DNA from: Azospirillum sp. B21
GTDB lineage: Bacteria; Pseudomonadota; Alphaproteobacteria; Azospirillales; Azospirillaceae
Length of the DNA stretch: 64,000 nucleotides
NCBI RefSeq assembly: GCF_008364825.1
Contig: NZ_VTTO01000001.1
Location: forward strand, 1-64,000
Reading direction: 5' to 3'
Part shown: in pieces, positions 37,614-48,574 of the stretch
How the letters are laid out: each line of letters opens with the position of its first letter
Position numbering within the stretch: position 1 is the first letter of the stretch
Program-made: the position numbers and the translations under genes
Notes under the pieces: generated by a model
The model's database searches: none
Seen by the model: only the letters and a program-made list of their open reading frames with translations
Told to the model about the DNA's origin: nothing

Positions 37614-38783
37614 ATGCCCACCCGCATCGCGCCCACCTGCATCGCCCTGATCGTCGCCGGCGGATCCGGCCAGCGGTTCGGAGCCGAACGGCCGAAGCAA
37701 TATCTCGACCTCGCGGGCAAGCCGGTGCTGCGCCGGACGGTGGAGGCATTCCTGCGCCATCCGCAGGTCGGCGGCGTCCGCGTCGTCATCGACCCGGCTT
37801 GGCGCGACGCCTATGACGCCGCGGTCGCGGGGCTCGGTCTGCCCGACCCGGTGGCCGGCGGGCCGAGCCGTCAGGAGTCGGTGCGCAACGGGCTGGAGGC
37901 GCTGGCCGCCGGCGCTCCCGACCTCGTGCTGATCCACGATGCCGCGCGCCCCCTGATCGACGAAGCCACCATCGGCGCGGTGATCGCCGCCCTCGACGAC
38001 CAGCCCGGCGCCATTGCCGCGGTGCCCGTGGCCGACACGCTGAAGCGCGCAAACGACGGCACCATCGGCGCGACGGTGGACCGCGAGGGGCTGTGGCGGG
38101 CACAGACCCCGCAGGGCTTCCGCTTCCCCGCCATCCTGCAGGCTCACCGCGCCGCCGCCGGCCTGTCGCTGACCGACGATGCCGCGGTGGCGGAGCGCGC
38201 CGGGCTGGCCGTCGCCCTGGTGCCGTCCAAGGAGGACAATTTCAAGGTGACCACTCCCGACGACCTGACCCGCGCCACCCGCGCGATCATGAGCAACCTG
38301 TGGGACGTGAGGACCGGCAGCGGTTTCGACGTCCACCGCTTCACCGACGGCGACTTCGTGACGCTCTGCGGTCTGCGGGTTCCGCACAGCCATGGGCTGG
38401 AGGGGCACTCCGATGCCGATGTCGGACTGCATGCCCTGACCGACGCGATTCTCGGTGCGCTGGCCGCCGGCGACATCGGCAGCCACTTCCCCCCCACCGA
38501 TCCGCGTTGGCGCGGGGCCGACAGCGCCAAGTTCCTGCGCCACGCCGCCGACTTGGTGGCGGAGCGCGGCGGCGTCATCGCCCATGCCGACGTGACCATC
38601 ATCTGCGAACGGCCGAAGGTTGGTCCCCACCGGGCAGCGATGGCGGAACGGATTGCCGAAATTCTGGGCATCGAGGTCGGGCGGGTCAGCGTCAAGGCGA
38701 CCACCACCGAACAGTTGGGCTTCACCGGCCGCCGCGAGGGCATCGCCGCGCAAGCGGTGGCGACCGTCCGCCTTCCCGGCTAA
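37614..38783 (+). CDS. ispDF: Bifunctional IspD/IspF isoprenoid enzyme
   Basis: Fused enzyme of 389 residues in the MEP pathway. The N-terminal IspD domain (about 1-225) makes CDP-methylerythritol: [27 protein letters not shown] and [10 protein letters not shown] are its substrate-binding blocks. The C-terminal IspF domain (about 230-389) makes the cyclodiphosphate: [11 protein letters not shown] and [18 protein letters not shown] carry the zinc ligands, and [15 protein letters not shown] is present. The IspD-IspF fusion is common in alphaproteobacteria. The start at 37614 directly precedes the IspD core. The cinA gene follows after 35 bases. Confidence 0.97.
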   Translation: MPTRIAPTCIALIVAGGSGQRFGAERPKQYLDLAGKPVLRRTVEAFLRHPQVGGVRVVIDPAWRDAYDAAVAGLGLPDPVAGGPSRQESVRNGLEALAAGAPDLVLIHDAARPLIDEATIGAVIAALDDQPGAIAAVPVADTLKRANDGTIGATVDREGLWRAQTPQGFRFPAILQAHRAAAGLSLTDDAAVAERAGLAVALVPSKEDNFKVTTPDDLTRATRAIMSNLWDVRTGSGFDVHRFTDGDFVTLCGLRVPHSHGLEGHSDADVGLHALTDAILGALAAGDIGSHFPPTDPRWRGADSAKFLRHAADLVAERGGVIAHADVTIICERPKVGPHRAAMAERIAEILGIEVGRVSVKATTTEQLGFTGRREGIAAQAVATVRLPG

Positions 38784-38818
38784 GATCCGACCCGACACCA
38801 CGAGCCGGGAGAGGCCGC

Positions 38819-39322
38819 ATGTTTCCCGAGACCATCCGCGACCTTGCCGCCCAGACGCTGGCCGAATACGGCCTTGCCGGCTACATGATCGCGACCGCCG
38901 AATCCTGCACCGGCGGTCTGATCGCCGGCGCGCTGACCGACATCGCCGGCTCGTCCAAGGTGGTCGACCGCGGCTTCGTCACCTACACCAACATCGCCAA
39001 GACCGAGCTTCTCAACGTTCCCGCCAGCCTGCTGCACGCCCATGGCGCCGTCAGCCCCGAAGTGGCGATCGCGATGGCGGTGGGCGCGCTGGCGAAATCG
39101 CGGGCGGACGTGACCGTGGCGGTGACGGGGATCGCCGGCCCGGGCGGCGCCACCGAAACCAAGCCGGTCGGCCGCGTCTATATCGCTACCGCGGTACGCG
39201 GCGGTGCGGCCAAGGCCAAGGAATACACCTTCCCCGGCGACCGCGACGCCGTCCGGATGGCGACCGTCCAGGCGGCGCTGGAACGGCTGCGGCTGGCCCG
39301 CCCGACCGGAAGCATACGCTGA
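38819..39322 (+). CDS. CinA-family nicotinamide-nucleotide amidase
   Basis: Stand-alone C-terminal CinA domain (PncC) of 167 residues, which deamidates nicotinamide mononucleotide in NAD recycling. Family blocks are IATAESCTGGLIAGALTDI near residue 22, with the catalytic Ser, FVTYTNIAKTELLNV, and VAVTGIAGPGGATETKPVG near 101. GGGAGAGG lies just upstream of the start. It probably shares a transcript with ispDF; the pair ispDF-cinA is often seen in alphaproteobacteria. Confidence 0.92.
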   Translation: MFPETIRDLAAQTLAEYGLAGYMIATAESCTGGLIAGALTDIAGSSKVVDRGFVTYTNIAKTELLNVPASLLHAHGAVSPEVAIAMAVGALAKSRADVTVAVTGIAGPGGATETKPVGRVYIATAVRGGAAKAKEYTFPGDRDAVRMATVQAALERLRLARPTGSIR

Positions 39323-39364
39323 AAAAACGCCTGTAAGCACTTTACACAAAGAGGAAAAGGCCCG

Positions 39365-39553
39365 ATGCCGACCATCAACATCCAGCTTTTCGAAGGCCGC
39401 ACGGTCGAGCAGAAGCGCGAATACGCCAAGGCGTTGACCGAAGCGACCGTGAAGGTGCTCGGCTGCTCGCCCTCGGCGGTGGACATCATCTTCCAGGACG
39501 TGAAGAAAAGCGATTGGGCCAGCGGCGGGGAACTGTGGTCGGACAAGACCTGA
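39365..39553 (+). CDS. 4-Oxalocrotonate tautomerase family protein
   Basis: Tiny tautomerase of 62 residues. The catalytic Pro directly follows the initiator Met (MPTINIQLFEG), and the arginine in EGRTVEQK corresponds to a conserved substrate-binding residue. The fold assembles as a hexamer. Members tautomerise keto-enol compounds; the natural substrate here is unknown. AGAGGAAAAGG precedes the start. It follows cinA by 42 bases. Confidence 0.88.
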   Translation: MPTINIQLFEGRTVEQKREYAKALTEATVKVLGCSPSAVDIIFQDVKKSDWASGGELWSDKT

Positions 39554-39583
39554 CCCGCCTGCCTCCGTCAGGCCCGCAGGGCG

Positions 39584-40039
39584 TCACGCCGGTTGCGTCG
39601 CCCTGCCCGGCCCATACAGCTGGGCTGCGCGCGTCTCGAAGGCCTGCACCATGCGGCGCACGGCTTCGTTGAACAGCAGGCCCATGATCTTCTGCAGCAT
39701 CTTCGAACGAAATTCGAAATCGACGAAGAAGTCGACGCAGCAGCCGCCGGGATGGTCGTTGAAGATCCAGTGGTTGTTCAGGTACTGGAACGGCCCGTCG
39801 GTGTATTGCACGTCGATGCGGCAAATGGATTCGCTCAGTTCCACCCGCGAGGTGAAGCGTTCGCGGACCATCTTGAACCCGATGATCAGGTCCGCGAACA
39901 TGACGTTGCCTTCGCGCTTGCGGATGCGGGCCGCCAGGCACCAGGGCAGAAACTCCGGATACTTCTCCACGTCGGCGACAAGGTCGTACATCTGCCGGGG
40001 GGTGTAGGGAAGAACCTTCTTTTCCGCGTGCGTGGGCAT
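39584..40039 (-). CDS. COQ10/RatA-like START-fold protein
   Basis: Polyketide-cyclase/START-fold protein of 151 residues, the bacterial relative of COQ10, which binds ubiquinone and helps its delivery or synthesis; E. coli RatA belongs to the same family. The opening VLPYTPRQMYDLVADVEKYP and WCLAARIRKREGN are characteristic, and the C-terminal helix starts LQKIMGLLFNEAVRRM. It lies 36 bases past lipA on the same strand. A quinone role is more likely than the RatA toxin role, since no partner gene lies beside it. Confidence 0.88.
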   Translation of the reverse strand: MPTHAEKKVLPYTPRQMYDLVADVEKYPEFLPWCLAARIRKREGNVMFADLIIGFKMVRERFTSRVELSESICRIDVQYTDGPFQYLNNHWIFNDHPGGCCVDFFVDFEFRSKMLQKIMGLLFNEAVRRMVQAFETRAAQLYGPGRATQPA

Positions 40040-40075
40040 GCCCGTACCATATCCTTTCTTATTGAGCCGCCTGCA

Positions 40076-41032
40076 TCAGGCGGCCGCGACCCCCAACTTG
40101 CGCAGCCGGGCTTCGCGCAGCTTCTCGAAATCGGCGCCCGCATGATAGGACGAGCGCGTCAGCGGCGACGAGGCCACCAGCAGGAAGCCCTTGCCGCGGC
40201 CAACAGTGGAATAACCGTCGAACTCCTCGGGAGTCACGAAGCGATCCACCGCCGCATGCTTGGGCGTGGGCTGGAGATACTGCCCAATCGTCAGAAAGTC
40301 CACATCGGCGGAGCGCAGATCGTCCATCACCTGCCCGATCTCCTCCTTCGTCTCGCCCAGCCCGACCATCAGGCCGGACTTGGTGAAGATCGTCGGGTCG
40401 AGCTCCTTCACCCGCGCCAGCAGCTGTAGCGAGGCAAAATAGCGGGCACCCGGGCGGATGTTGGGGTACAGGCGCGGAACCGTCTCCAGATTGTGGTTGA
40501 AGACGTCGGGCTTGGCCTCCACCACCACCTCGACCGCACCCTTCTTCTTCTGGAAGTCGGGGGTCAGGATCTCGATGGTCGTCGTCGGCGACGCGGCGCG
40601 GACGGCGCGGATGGTGCGGGCGAAATGCTCGGCACCGCCATCGGCCAGATCGTCGCGGTCGACCGAGGTGATGACGACATGGCTGAGCTTCAGCTTGCCG
40701 ACCGCCTCGGCCACATTGTCCGGCTCATGCGGGTCCAGAAGGTCGGGTCGCCCGGTCTCGACATTGCAGAAGGCGCAGCCGCGCGTGCAGATGGAGCCCA
40801 GGATCATGAAGGTCGCGTGCTTGTGCTTCCAGCACTCCCCGATATTCGGGCAGGCGGCCTCTTCGCACACGGTGTTCAGCTTCAGCCCGCGCATCAGCTG
40901 CCGGGTCTCGTTGTATTCCTGGCTCATCGGCGCCTTGACCCGGATCCAGGCCGGTTTGCGCTGGATCGGGTTGTCGGGCTTATGGGCCTTTTCGGGGTGG
41001 CGCTGCTTCTCGGTCTGGTCGACGAGGGTCAT
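40076..41032 (-). CDS. lipA: Lipoyl synthase
   Basis: Radical SAM enzyme of 318 residues that inserts two sulfurs into octanoyl groups bound to carrier proteins. The auxiliary cluster motif is [13 protein letters not shown] near residue 55, and the radical SAM motif is CTRGCAFC near 80. The C-terminal Ser ligand is in RSSYHAG. It serves the lipoyl domains of the pyruvate dehydrogenase proteins encoded further along the same strand, with DUF29 and lpdA between. Length and motifs are complete. Confidence 0.98.
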   Translation of the reverse strand: MTLVDQTEKQRHPEKAHKPDNPIQRKPAWIRVKAPMSQEYNETRQLMRGLKLNTVCEEAACPNIGECWKHKHATFMILGSICTRGCAFCNVETGRPDLLDPHEPDNVAEAVGKLKLSHVVITSVDRDDLADGGAEHFARTIRAVRAASPTTTIEILTPDFQKKKGAVEVVVEAKPDVFNHNLETVPRLYPNIRPGARYFASLQLLARVKELDPTIFTKSGLMVGLGETKEEIGQVMDDLRSADVDFLTIGQYLQPTPKHAAVDRFVTPEEFDGYSTVGRGKGFLLVASSPLTRSSYHAGADFEKLREARLRKLGVAAA

Positions 41033-41094
41033 GGTCTAAAGCTCCCGATGGCCGACGCGATGCCCCGGCCCCGACAATAGGTGCGATGAGGGTG

Positions 41095-41580
41095 TCAAAC
41101 CCGCCATTCCGGCGGAAACAGCTCGGCCGGATAGGCCGGATCGAGCGCCTGGTCAAGCGTGAAAGGCGGCTCGACCGGGAAATGCCCGTCGGGGACATCG
41201 GCCTCAACGGCGGCCCGCAGGCGGGCATCCGAGTAAACCTCGGCGAAGACATCGGCGATGTAGGGCCGGAGGCTTGGGCTGTCCTTGATCTCGCGGATCA
41301 GCTTCTTGCGCTGTTCCCGGACGGTCAGACGCCAGCCACGCTCGCAGCGTTCCCGAAGGTCCGGGCAGAACATCCACTTCAGCAGATGGACCAGCAGAAC
41401 GCCAAGGCGGCTGTCGATCTCGGACTTCTGGCTGCGGCCCATGCTCTCGATCTCCTCGGCGACGTTCTCCCAGTCGACCGGGGCGTTGTTCCGCTCGGCG
41501 CCGGCACGGCGAAGCTCCTGCGCCTGGGCTTGCGTCCAGGCGTAGAAATCCTCGTCATACGCGGCGCTGCTGCGGTCCAT
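41095..41580 (-). CDS. DUF29 domain-containing protein
   Basis: Member of the DUF29 family, 161 residues, mostly helical. The family blocks are AYDEDFYAWTQAQAQELR at the start, WENVAEEIESMGRSQ near residue 37, and LGVLLVHLLKWMF near 60. DUF29 proteins are abundant in cyanobacteria and Azospirillum-like bacteria, but their function is not known. It lies between lipA and lpdA on the same strand, with gaps of 62 and 43 bases, which suggests a recent insertion into the cluster or simple co-transcription. Confidence 0.88.
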   Translation of the reverse strand: MDRSSAAYDEDFYAWTQAQAQELRRAGAERNNAPVDWENVAEEIESMGRSQKSEIDSRLGVLLVHLLKWMFCPDLRERCERGWRLTVREQRKKLIREIKDSPSLRPYIADVFAEVYSDARLRAAVEADVPDGHFPVEPPFTLDQALDPAYPAELFPPEWRV

Positions 41581-41623
41581 GGCTCCGTCCGGTTGGGAAA
41601 AACGCCACCTCGGAAAATCTTAT

Positions 41624-43012
<1,389 letters not shown>

Positions 43013-43036
43013 GTCGGCCAAGGGTGTTCTCCCCAT

Positions 43037-43339
43037 TCAGGAGCGAGGCGCATCCTCGCGGCCGGCGGCAAAGATGCCTTCCTCGACCCGGCACGCCTCG
43101 TCGATGATCGTCTGGTACAGGGTGGCCATGAAGTCCGGATCCAAGCCATAGGCCAAGCCCGCCTCGGCCGCCCGCCTTTTCACCGCTTCGACACGGTCAG
43201 GCAGGACGGCCGGCAGACCCTCCGCCATCTTCACCGCTGCGACGCGGTGGACGACGGACAGGCGCTTGCCCAGCAGCGCGACAATCTCGTCGTCGATGGC
43301 GTCGATTTCGGCGCGAAGCGGGGCAAGGCTTTTCGACAT
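43037..43339 (-). CDS. Chorismate mutase, AroQ type
   Basis: All-helical chorismate mutase of 100 residues, which converts chorismate to prephenate for phenylalanine and tyrosine synthesis. Conserved positions match AroQ: the first Arg in LAPLRAEIDAIDDEIVALL, the second in GKRLSVVHRVAAVK, the Lys in that block, and the Gln in LYQTIIDEACR near residue 83. There is no signal peptide, so it is cytoplasmic. The start at 43339 has GAGG upstream. It is embedded between pdhC and lpdA, 19 and 24 bases away, an unexpected place for an aromatic amino acid enzyme. Confidence 0.88.
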   Translation of the reverse strand: MSKSLAPLRAEIDAIDDEIVALLGKRLSVVHRVAAVKMAEGLPAVLPDRVEAVKRRAAEAGLAYGLDPDFMATLYQTIIDEACRVEEGIFAAGREDAPRS

Positions 43340-43358
43340 GGATCCGGTCCTCAAACCG

Positions 43359-44690
43359 TCAGAGCAGCATCGAGAGCGGATCCTCGAGCAGCTTCTTCAC
43401 CGCTCCAAGGAATTCCGCACCGACGGCGCCATCGGCCACGCGGTGATCGAAGGTGCCGGTCAGGCTCATCACCGTGGCGATGGCCAGAGCGCCGTCCTTC
43501 ACCACCGGGCGCTGCTCGCTGGCGCCGACCGCCAGGATGCAGGCCTGCGGCGGGTTGATGATCGCCTGGAACTGCTTGATCCCCATCATGCCGAGGTTGG
43601 AGATGGAGATCGTGCCGCCCTGATACTCTTCCGGCTTCAGCGCGTTGTCGCGCGCCTTCTTGGCCAGCGCCTTCATCTCGTTGGAGATATCGGCCAGACC
43701 CTTGGTCTCCGCCTTCTTGACGATCGGGGTGATCAGCCCGGTCGGGGTGGCGACGGCGACCGAGATGTCGGCATGCTGGAACTGCAGCATCGCCTCGTCG
43801 GTCCAGGCGGCGTTCAGCGCCGGAACCTTCTTCAGCGCCAGCGCCACGGCGCGGATGATGAAGTCGTTCACCGACAGCTTATAGGCGTCGGAACGCCCGT
43901 TCAGCTCGGCGCGGACCTTCATCAGCGCATCGATCTCGACATCCACCGTCAGGAAGTAGTCGGGAACCGTGCGCTTCACCTCGCCCAGACGCTTGGCGAT
44001 GGTTTTGCGCATGCCGCTGTTCGGCACGGCGGTATAGGCCATGCCCAGCTTGTCGGCGAGCGCTTTGGCGTCCACACCCTCGGCCTTCGCCGGAGCCGGA
44101 GCCGCCGCGGGAGCCGGGGCGGCGGCGGCCGGAGCGGGAGCAGCCGCGGGAGCGGCAGCGGCCTTGGCGGGACCGGCGGCCTTGGCGGCCTCCACGTCGG
44201 CCTTGACGATGCGGCCGTGCGGGCCGGTGCCCTTGACGCTCTTCAGGTCGACGCCGGCCTGCTCGGCGATGCGGCGGGCCAGCGGGCTGGCAAACACGCG
44301 CTCGCCGGAAGCCGCCGGGGCCGGAGCGGCGGCGGGGGTCGGAGCCGCAGCGGCCGGGGCAGCCGCCGGAGCGGGAGCCGGAGTTGGAGCAGCAGCAGGC
44401 GCCGGGGCCGGAGCGGAGCCGGCCGAAGCCAGGGCGCTCTCGTCCTCGCCCTCTTCCAGCAGGATGGCGATGGGGGTGTTCACCGCCACGCCCTGGCTGC
44501 CGGCCGGGATCAGGATCTTGCCGATGCGGCCTTCATCGACCGCTTCGACTTCCATGGTGGCCTTGTCGGTTTCGATCTCGGCGAGCACGTCGCCGGACTT
44601 CACCGTGTCGCCTTCCTTCTTCAGCCACTTGGCGAGGTTGCCCTCGGTCATCGTGGGAGAGAGGGCGGGCATCAGAATCTGAACGGTCAT
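43359..44690 (-). CDS. pdhC: Pyruvate dehydrogenase E2, dihydrolipoamide acetyltransferase
   Basis: E2 core enzyme of 443 residues. The lipoyl domain is at 1-76, with the lipoylated Lys in [11 protein letters not shown]. An Ala/Pro-rich linker (about 90-128) follows, then the subunit-binding domain ([16 protein letters not shown]), a second Ala/Pro linker and the catalytic domain from about 215, with the active-site DHRVADG near the end. It transfers acetyl groups from E1 to CoA. The start at 44690 begins the lipoyl domain; frames extending upstream overlap pdhB. Confidence 0.97.
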   Translation of the reverse strand: MTVQILMPALSPTMTEGNLAKWLKKEGDTVKSGDVLAEIETDKATMEVEAVDEGRIGKILIPAGSQGVAVNTPIAILLEEGEDESALASAGSAPAPAPAAAPTPAPAPAAAPAAAAPTPAAAPAPAASGERVFASPLARRIAEQAGVDLKSVKGTGPHGRIVKADVEAAKAAGPAKAAAAPAAAPAPAAAAPAPAAAPAPAKAEGVDAKALADKLGMAYTAVPNSGMRKTIAKRLGEVKRTVPDYFLTVDVEIDALMKVRAELNGRSDAYKLSVNDFIIRAVALALKKVPALNAAWTDEAMLQFQHADISVAVATPTGLITPIVKKAETKGLADISNEMKALAKKARDNALKPEEYQGGTISISNLGMMGIKQFQAIINPPQACILAVGASEQRPVVKDGALAIATVMSLTGTFDHRVADGAVGAEFLGAVKKLLEDPLSMLL

Positions 44691-44706
44691 CCTATCAGCC
44701 CTCCTC

Positions 44707-46116
<1,410 letters not shown>

Positions 46117-46236
46117 TCCTCAACCTCCGGCGGCGCGGGGGAACCCGGTTGCCGCTCCCAATCTGGGGGCAACCCGTTCCTGTCGGCGCCGCTCCTGCTT
46201 ATCGTTGACGTCAGGACCAGACGGTGGATTCGACGA

Positions 46237-47256
46237 TCAGGTCTCGACCAGGATGTCGGTCCACAGTTCCGACGGATCGGGCTCGGGGCTCTGCTGCGCG
46301 AACTCTGCCGATTCGGTGACGATCGCCTTCACTTCGCGATCGATCTCCTTCAGCTTGTCCTCGTCGGCATGGCCGCCGCCCAGCAGCTTGGCCTTCAGCT
46401 GGTCGATGGGATCGGATTCCGACCGCATCTTCTCGACCTCCTCCTTCGTCCGGTACTTGGCCGGATCGGACATGGAGTGGCCGCGGTAGCGGTAGGTCTT
46501 CATCTCCAGGATGACCGGGCCGTTGCCTTCGCGGATGTAGTTCACCCACTGGTCGGCCGCGGCCTTCACCTCGAGCACGTCCATCCCGTTGACCTGATAG
46601 CCGGGGATGCCGTAGGCGGCGCCGCGCTGATGCAGTTCGCCGGCCGAGGCGCGCTCCTGCGAGGTGCCCATGGCGTACTTGTTGTTCTCGATGACGAACA
46701 GCACCGGCAGCTTCCACAGCGCCGCCATGTTGAAGCTCTCGTACACCTGGCCCTGGTTGATGGCGCCGTCGCCGCAATAGACCGCGGAGACGCCGCCGTC
46801 ATTGAGGTACTTGTGGGCGAAGGCGAGGCCGGTGCCGAGCGGAACCTGGCCGCCGACGATGCCGTGGCCGCCGTAGAAGTTCTTCTCGCGGCTGAACATG
46901 TGCATCGAGCCGCCCTTGCCCTTGGAGTAGCCCCCGATGCGGCCGGTCAGCTCGGCCATCACGCCCTTGGCCTCCATGCCGCAGGCCAGCATGTGGCCGT
47001 GGTCACGGTAGCTGGTGATGACGGTGTCGCCCTGCTTCAGGGCGGCCTGCACGCCGACCACGACGGCTTCCTGGCCGATGTACAGATGGCAGAAGCCGCC
47101 GATCAGGCCCATGCCGTACAGCTGGCCCGCCTTCTCTTCGAAGCGGCGGATCAGCAGCATCTCGCGGTAGTAATGAAGAAGCTCTTCGGAAGAGACGGCT
47201 TGAGCGGGCGCGGTGTCGGTCTGCGCCTTGGTCGGACGGCGTCGGGACGCGGCCAT
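46237..47256 (-). CDS. pdhA: Pyruvate dehydrogenase E1 alpha subunit
   Basis: E1-alpha of 339 residues. The thiamine diphosphate motif runs from CGDGAINQGQVYES to ENNKYAMGT, and the phosphorylation-loop-like stretch YRYRGHSMSDPAKYR is present. The start at 47256 has GGGGAGGAATC upstream. It is the first gene of the pdhA-pdhB-pdhC-chorismate mutase-lpdA cluster; a 120-base gap with a small hairpin (arms GGTTGCC and GGCAACC near 46147 and 46168) separates it from pdhB. The upstream region holds a 25-base palindrome. Confidence 0.97.
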   Translation of the reverse strand: MAASRRRPTKAQTDTAPAQAVSSEELLHYYREMLLIRRFEEKAGQLYGMGLIGGFCHLYIGQEAVVVGVQAALKQGDTVITSYRDHGHMLACGMEAKGVMAELTGRIGGYSKGKGGSMHMFSREKNFYGGHGIVGGQVPLGTGLAFAHKYLNDGGVSAVYCGDGAINQGQVYESFNMAALWKLPVLFVIENNKYAMGTSQERASAGELHQRGAAYGIPGYQVNGMDVLEVKAAADQWVNYIREGNGPVILEMKTYRYRGHSMSDPAKYRTKEEVEKMRSESDPIDQLKAKLLGGGHADEDKLKEIDREVKAIVTESAEFAQQSPEPDPSELWTDILVET

Positions 47257-47411
47257 GATTCCTCCCCAGGGTTCAAGCGGCATTGGGCCTTAAACAACCC
47301 TTGCCGCCACGCGTTGCGGGCATGCGAGAGCCCGCACCGGAAGCGAATATGGCGCGCACACTACACGAGCTTTTGGGCCCGCGCAAATCCCTGTTTTTGC
47401 AGCGCTATTTT

Positions 47412-47436
47412 CGATTAACCGGATTCCGGTTAATCG
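47412..47436. promoter_or_regulatory. Perfect 25-base palindrome upstream of pdhA
   Basis: CGATTAACCGGA (47412-47423), one central T, TCCGGTTAATCG (47425-47436). It lies 13 bases past the ftsB stop and about 155 bases before the pdhA start. There is no T run on the ftsB-exit side, so a terminator is less likely than an operator for a dimeric regulator of pdhA. Confidence 0.55.
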
Positions 47437-47448
47437 GCTGATATCCCC

Positions 47449-47820
47449 TTATTTATGCACCGGCGCCCCTTCCGGGTCGGCCAGCTTGGGCAGCTTGACG
47501 ATGACGTCTCGCGGATTGGAGAAGTTCAGCATCAGACGCGCCCGCTCCTCCAGCATGTCACGGTCGAGCCCGTCGCCACGCAGAAGCTGGGCGCGCCGCT
47601 CCATCTCCTCCCGCTCGGTGCGGAGCTGGTTCAGGACCTCTTCGGCCTGGGCGATCTCCCCCTGGATCTGCTTCATCGCCACCAGCCCGCGATCGCCATG
47701 GATCGCGTAGTAGGCGAAGTAGGCGACCACGCAGGCGCACAGCGCCGGCATGATGGCTTGGCGGATCGCGCTCTTGGCAGCGCGGGCGAGCGTGTCGGTG
47801 AAGTCGGCGATCATCGTCAT
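47449..47820 (-). CDS. FtsB/DivIC-type septum formation initiator
   Basis: Small bitopic membrane protein of 123 residues: a short cytoplasmic start, a membrane helix (about 22-42, AIMPALCACVVAYFAYYAI), and an extracytoplasmic coiled coil (about 50-85, MKQIQGEIAQAEEVLNQL) followed by the LLRGDGLDRDMLEERARLML block typical of FtsB. It should join FtsQ and FtsL at the division site. The place directly upstream of pdhA is common in alphaproteobacteria. Confidence 0.88.
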   Translation of the reverse strand: MTMIADFTDTLARAAKSAIRQAIMPALCACVVAYFAYYAIHGDRGLVAMKQIQGEIAQAEEVLNQLRTEREEMERRAQLLRGDGLDRDMLEERARLMLNFSNPRDVIVKLPKLADPEGAPVHK

Positions 47821-47956
47821 GGTGGTTGGATGGAATCACAGCGTCTTTCCACCGGTCAAACGAAAAAGATGGAACAGCCAAGTCGCAAAAGTGTCGTGTT
47901 CTTTGCGCAACCCAGTAATGGGTACCTGCCACGCCTGCGCCACAAGTTGTCAGAAC

Positions 47957-47971
47957 GTTCCGTGAAAGTTC
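47957..47971 (+). promoter_or_regulatory. Possible LexA-type box
   Basis: GTTC (47957-47960), seven bases, GTTC (47968-47971). It fits the alphaproteobacterial SOS box and lies in the ftsB/lipoprotein intergenic region. About one such match is expected by chance in a window of this size and base composition, so this one is only tentative. Confidence 0.3.
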
Positions 47972-48068
47972 TCCTCACCGGCCGGCAGGACAAATCCGGC
48001 GTCCCTCGGGCGCGCCCTGCCCCGCCGCCGGACGGCACCCACTCGGCATAGTGCTAAGGGGGAATGGA

Positions 48069-48134
48069 ATGAAACCGGCGGTGGCGTGTTTCGACCCACA
48101 CACGGCGTTGCCGGAGCCTTATCGGGATTCGTGA
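48069..48134 (+). CDS. Possible 21-residue peptide
   Basis: ATG preceded by a G-rich ribosome-binding site (GGGGGAA), followed by 20 further codons and TGA; the peptide begins MKPAVACFDPH. No membrane segment. The main reasons to list it are the good initiation region and the SOS-like box about 100 bases upstream. It could easily be chance. Confidence 0.2.
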   Translation: MKPAVACFDPHTALPEPYRDS

Positions 48135-48195
48135 AAGCGCTCCCGGTTGCCGGCTTCCAGAGCGGCGCCGCCCAATGGCTGAGGAGATGCACTCC

Positions 48196-48507
48196 ATGCG
48201 CAGCAAGTTTCTGATCGCGGCCCTTCCCGCCCTGCTTCTGGGGCTGGCGGCCTGCGACGACCAAAACGCCCAGAACTCCAACGCGGCGAACCAGACCAGC
48301 CCGACCACCAGCAGCGGGTCCAGCAGCGACTCCACCACGGTCCCGCCGCCCTCGACCGGTGTTCCGGTTCAAGGCGGAACCTCCGGCAATTCGATGAACG
48401 AGACCAGCGGCGCAACCACCACGGTGCCGGGCGGCTCCACGGCCGGCGGCTCAGCCGGCGGCGGCGCCAGCACCGGCGGTTCGGCCACCCCGTCCGGCGG
48501 TCAGTAA
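48196..48507 (+). CDS. Hypothetical small lipoprotein, Ser/Thr/Gly-rich
   Basis: Predicted lipoprotein of 103 residues. The signal peptide MRSKFLIAALPALLLGLAAC ends in a lipobox with the modified Cys at residue 20. The mature part has no charged core; it is rich in Ser, Thr, Gly, Asn and Pro and looks disordered. GAGGAGATGC precedes the ATG at 48196. I do not recognise a family; it may be an envelope filler or stress lipoprotein. A strong terminator follows. Confidence 0.65.
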   Translation: MRSKFLIAALPALLLGLAACDDQNAQNSNAANQTSPTTSSGSSSDSTTVPPPSTGVPVQGGTSGNSMNETSGATTTVPGGSTAGGSAGGGASTGGSATPSGGQ

Positions 48508-48523
48508 AGTCCAGCGGTCGTCA

Positions 48524-48556
48524 AAAGCCCCTCTCCCGCAAGGGGAGAGGGGCTTT
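48524..48556. terminator. Bidirectional terminator
   Basis: AAAGCCCCTCTCCC (48524-48537) pairs with GGGAGAGGGGCTTT (48543-48556). It lies between the convergent lipoprotein gene and modC, with A and T tracts in the stem base that suit both directions. Confidence 0.85.
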
Positions 48557-48574
48557 GTCAGCGGCCGGACTTAG

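Larger units (their letters stand above)
47821..48195. other. Divergent intergenic region
   Basis: This 375-base gap lies between ftsB and the lipoprotein gene. It holds a GTTC-N7-GTTC box at 47957-47971 and a 21-codon frame at 48069-48134. No other gene or hairpin of note was seen. Confidence 0.45.
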
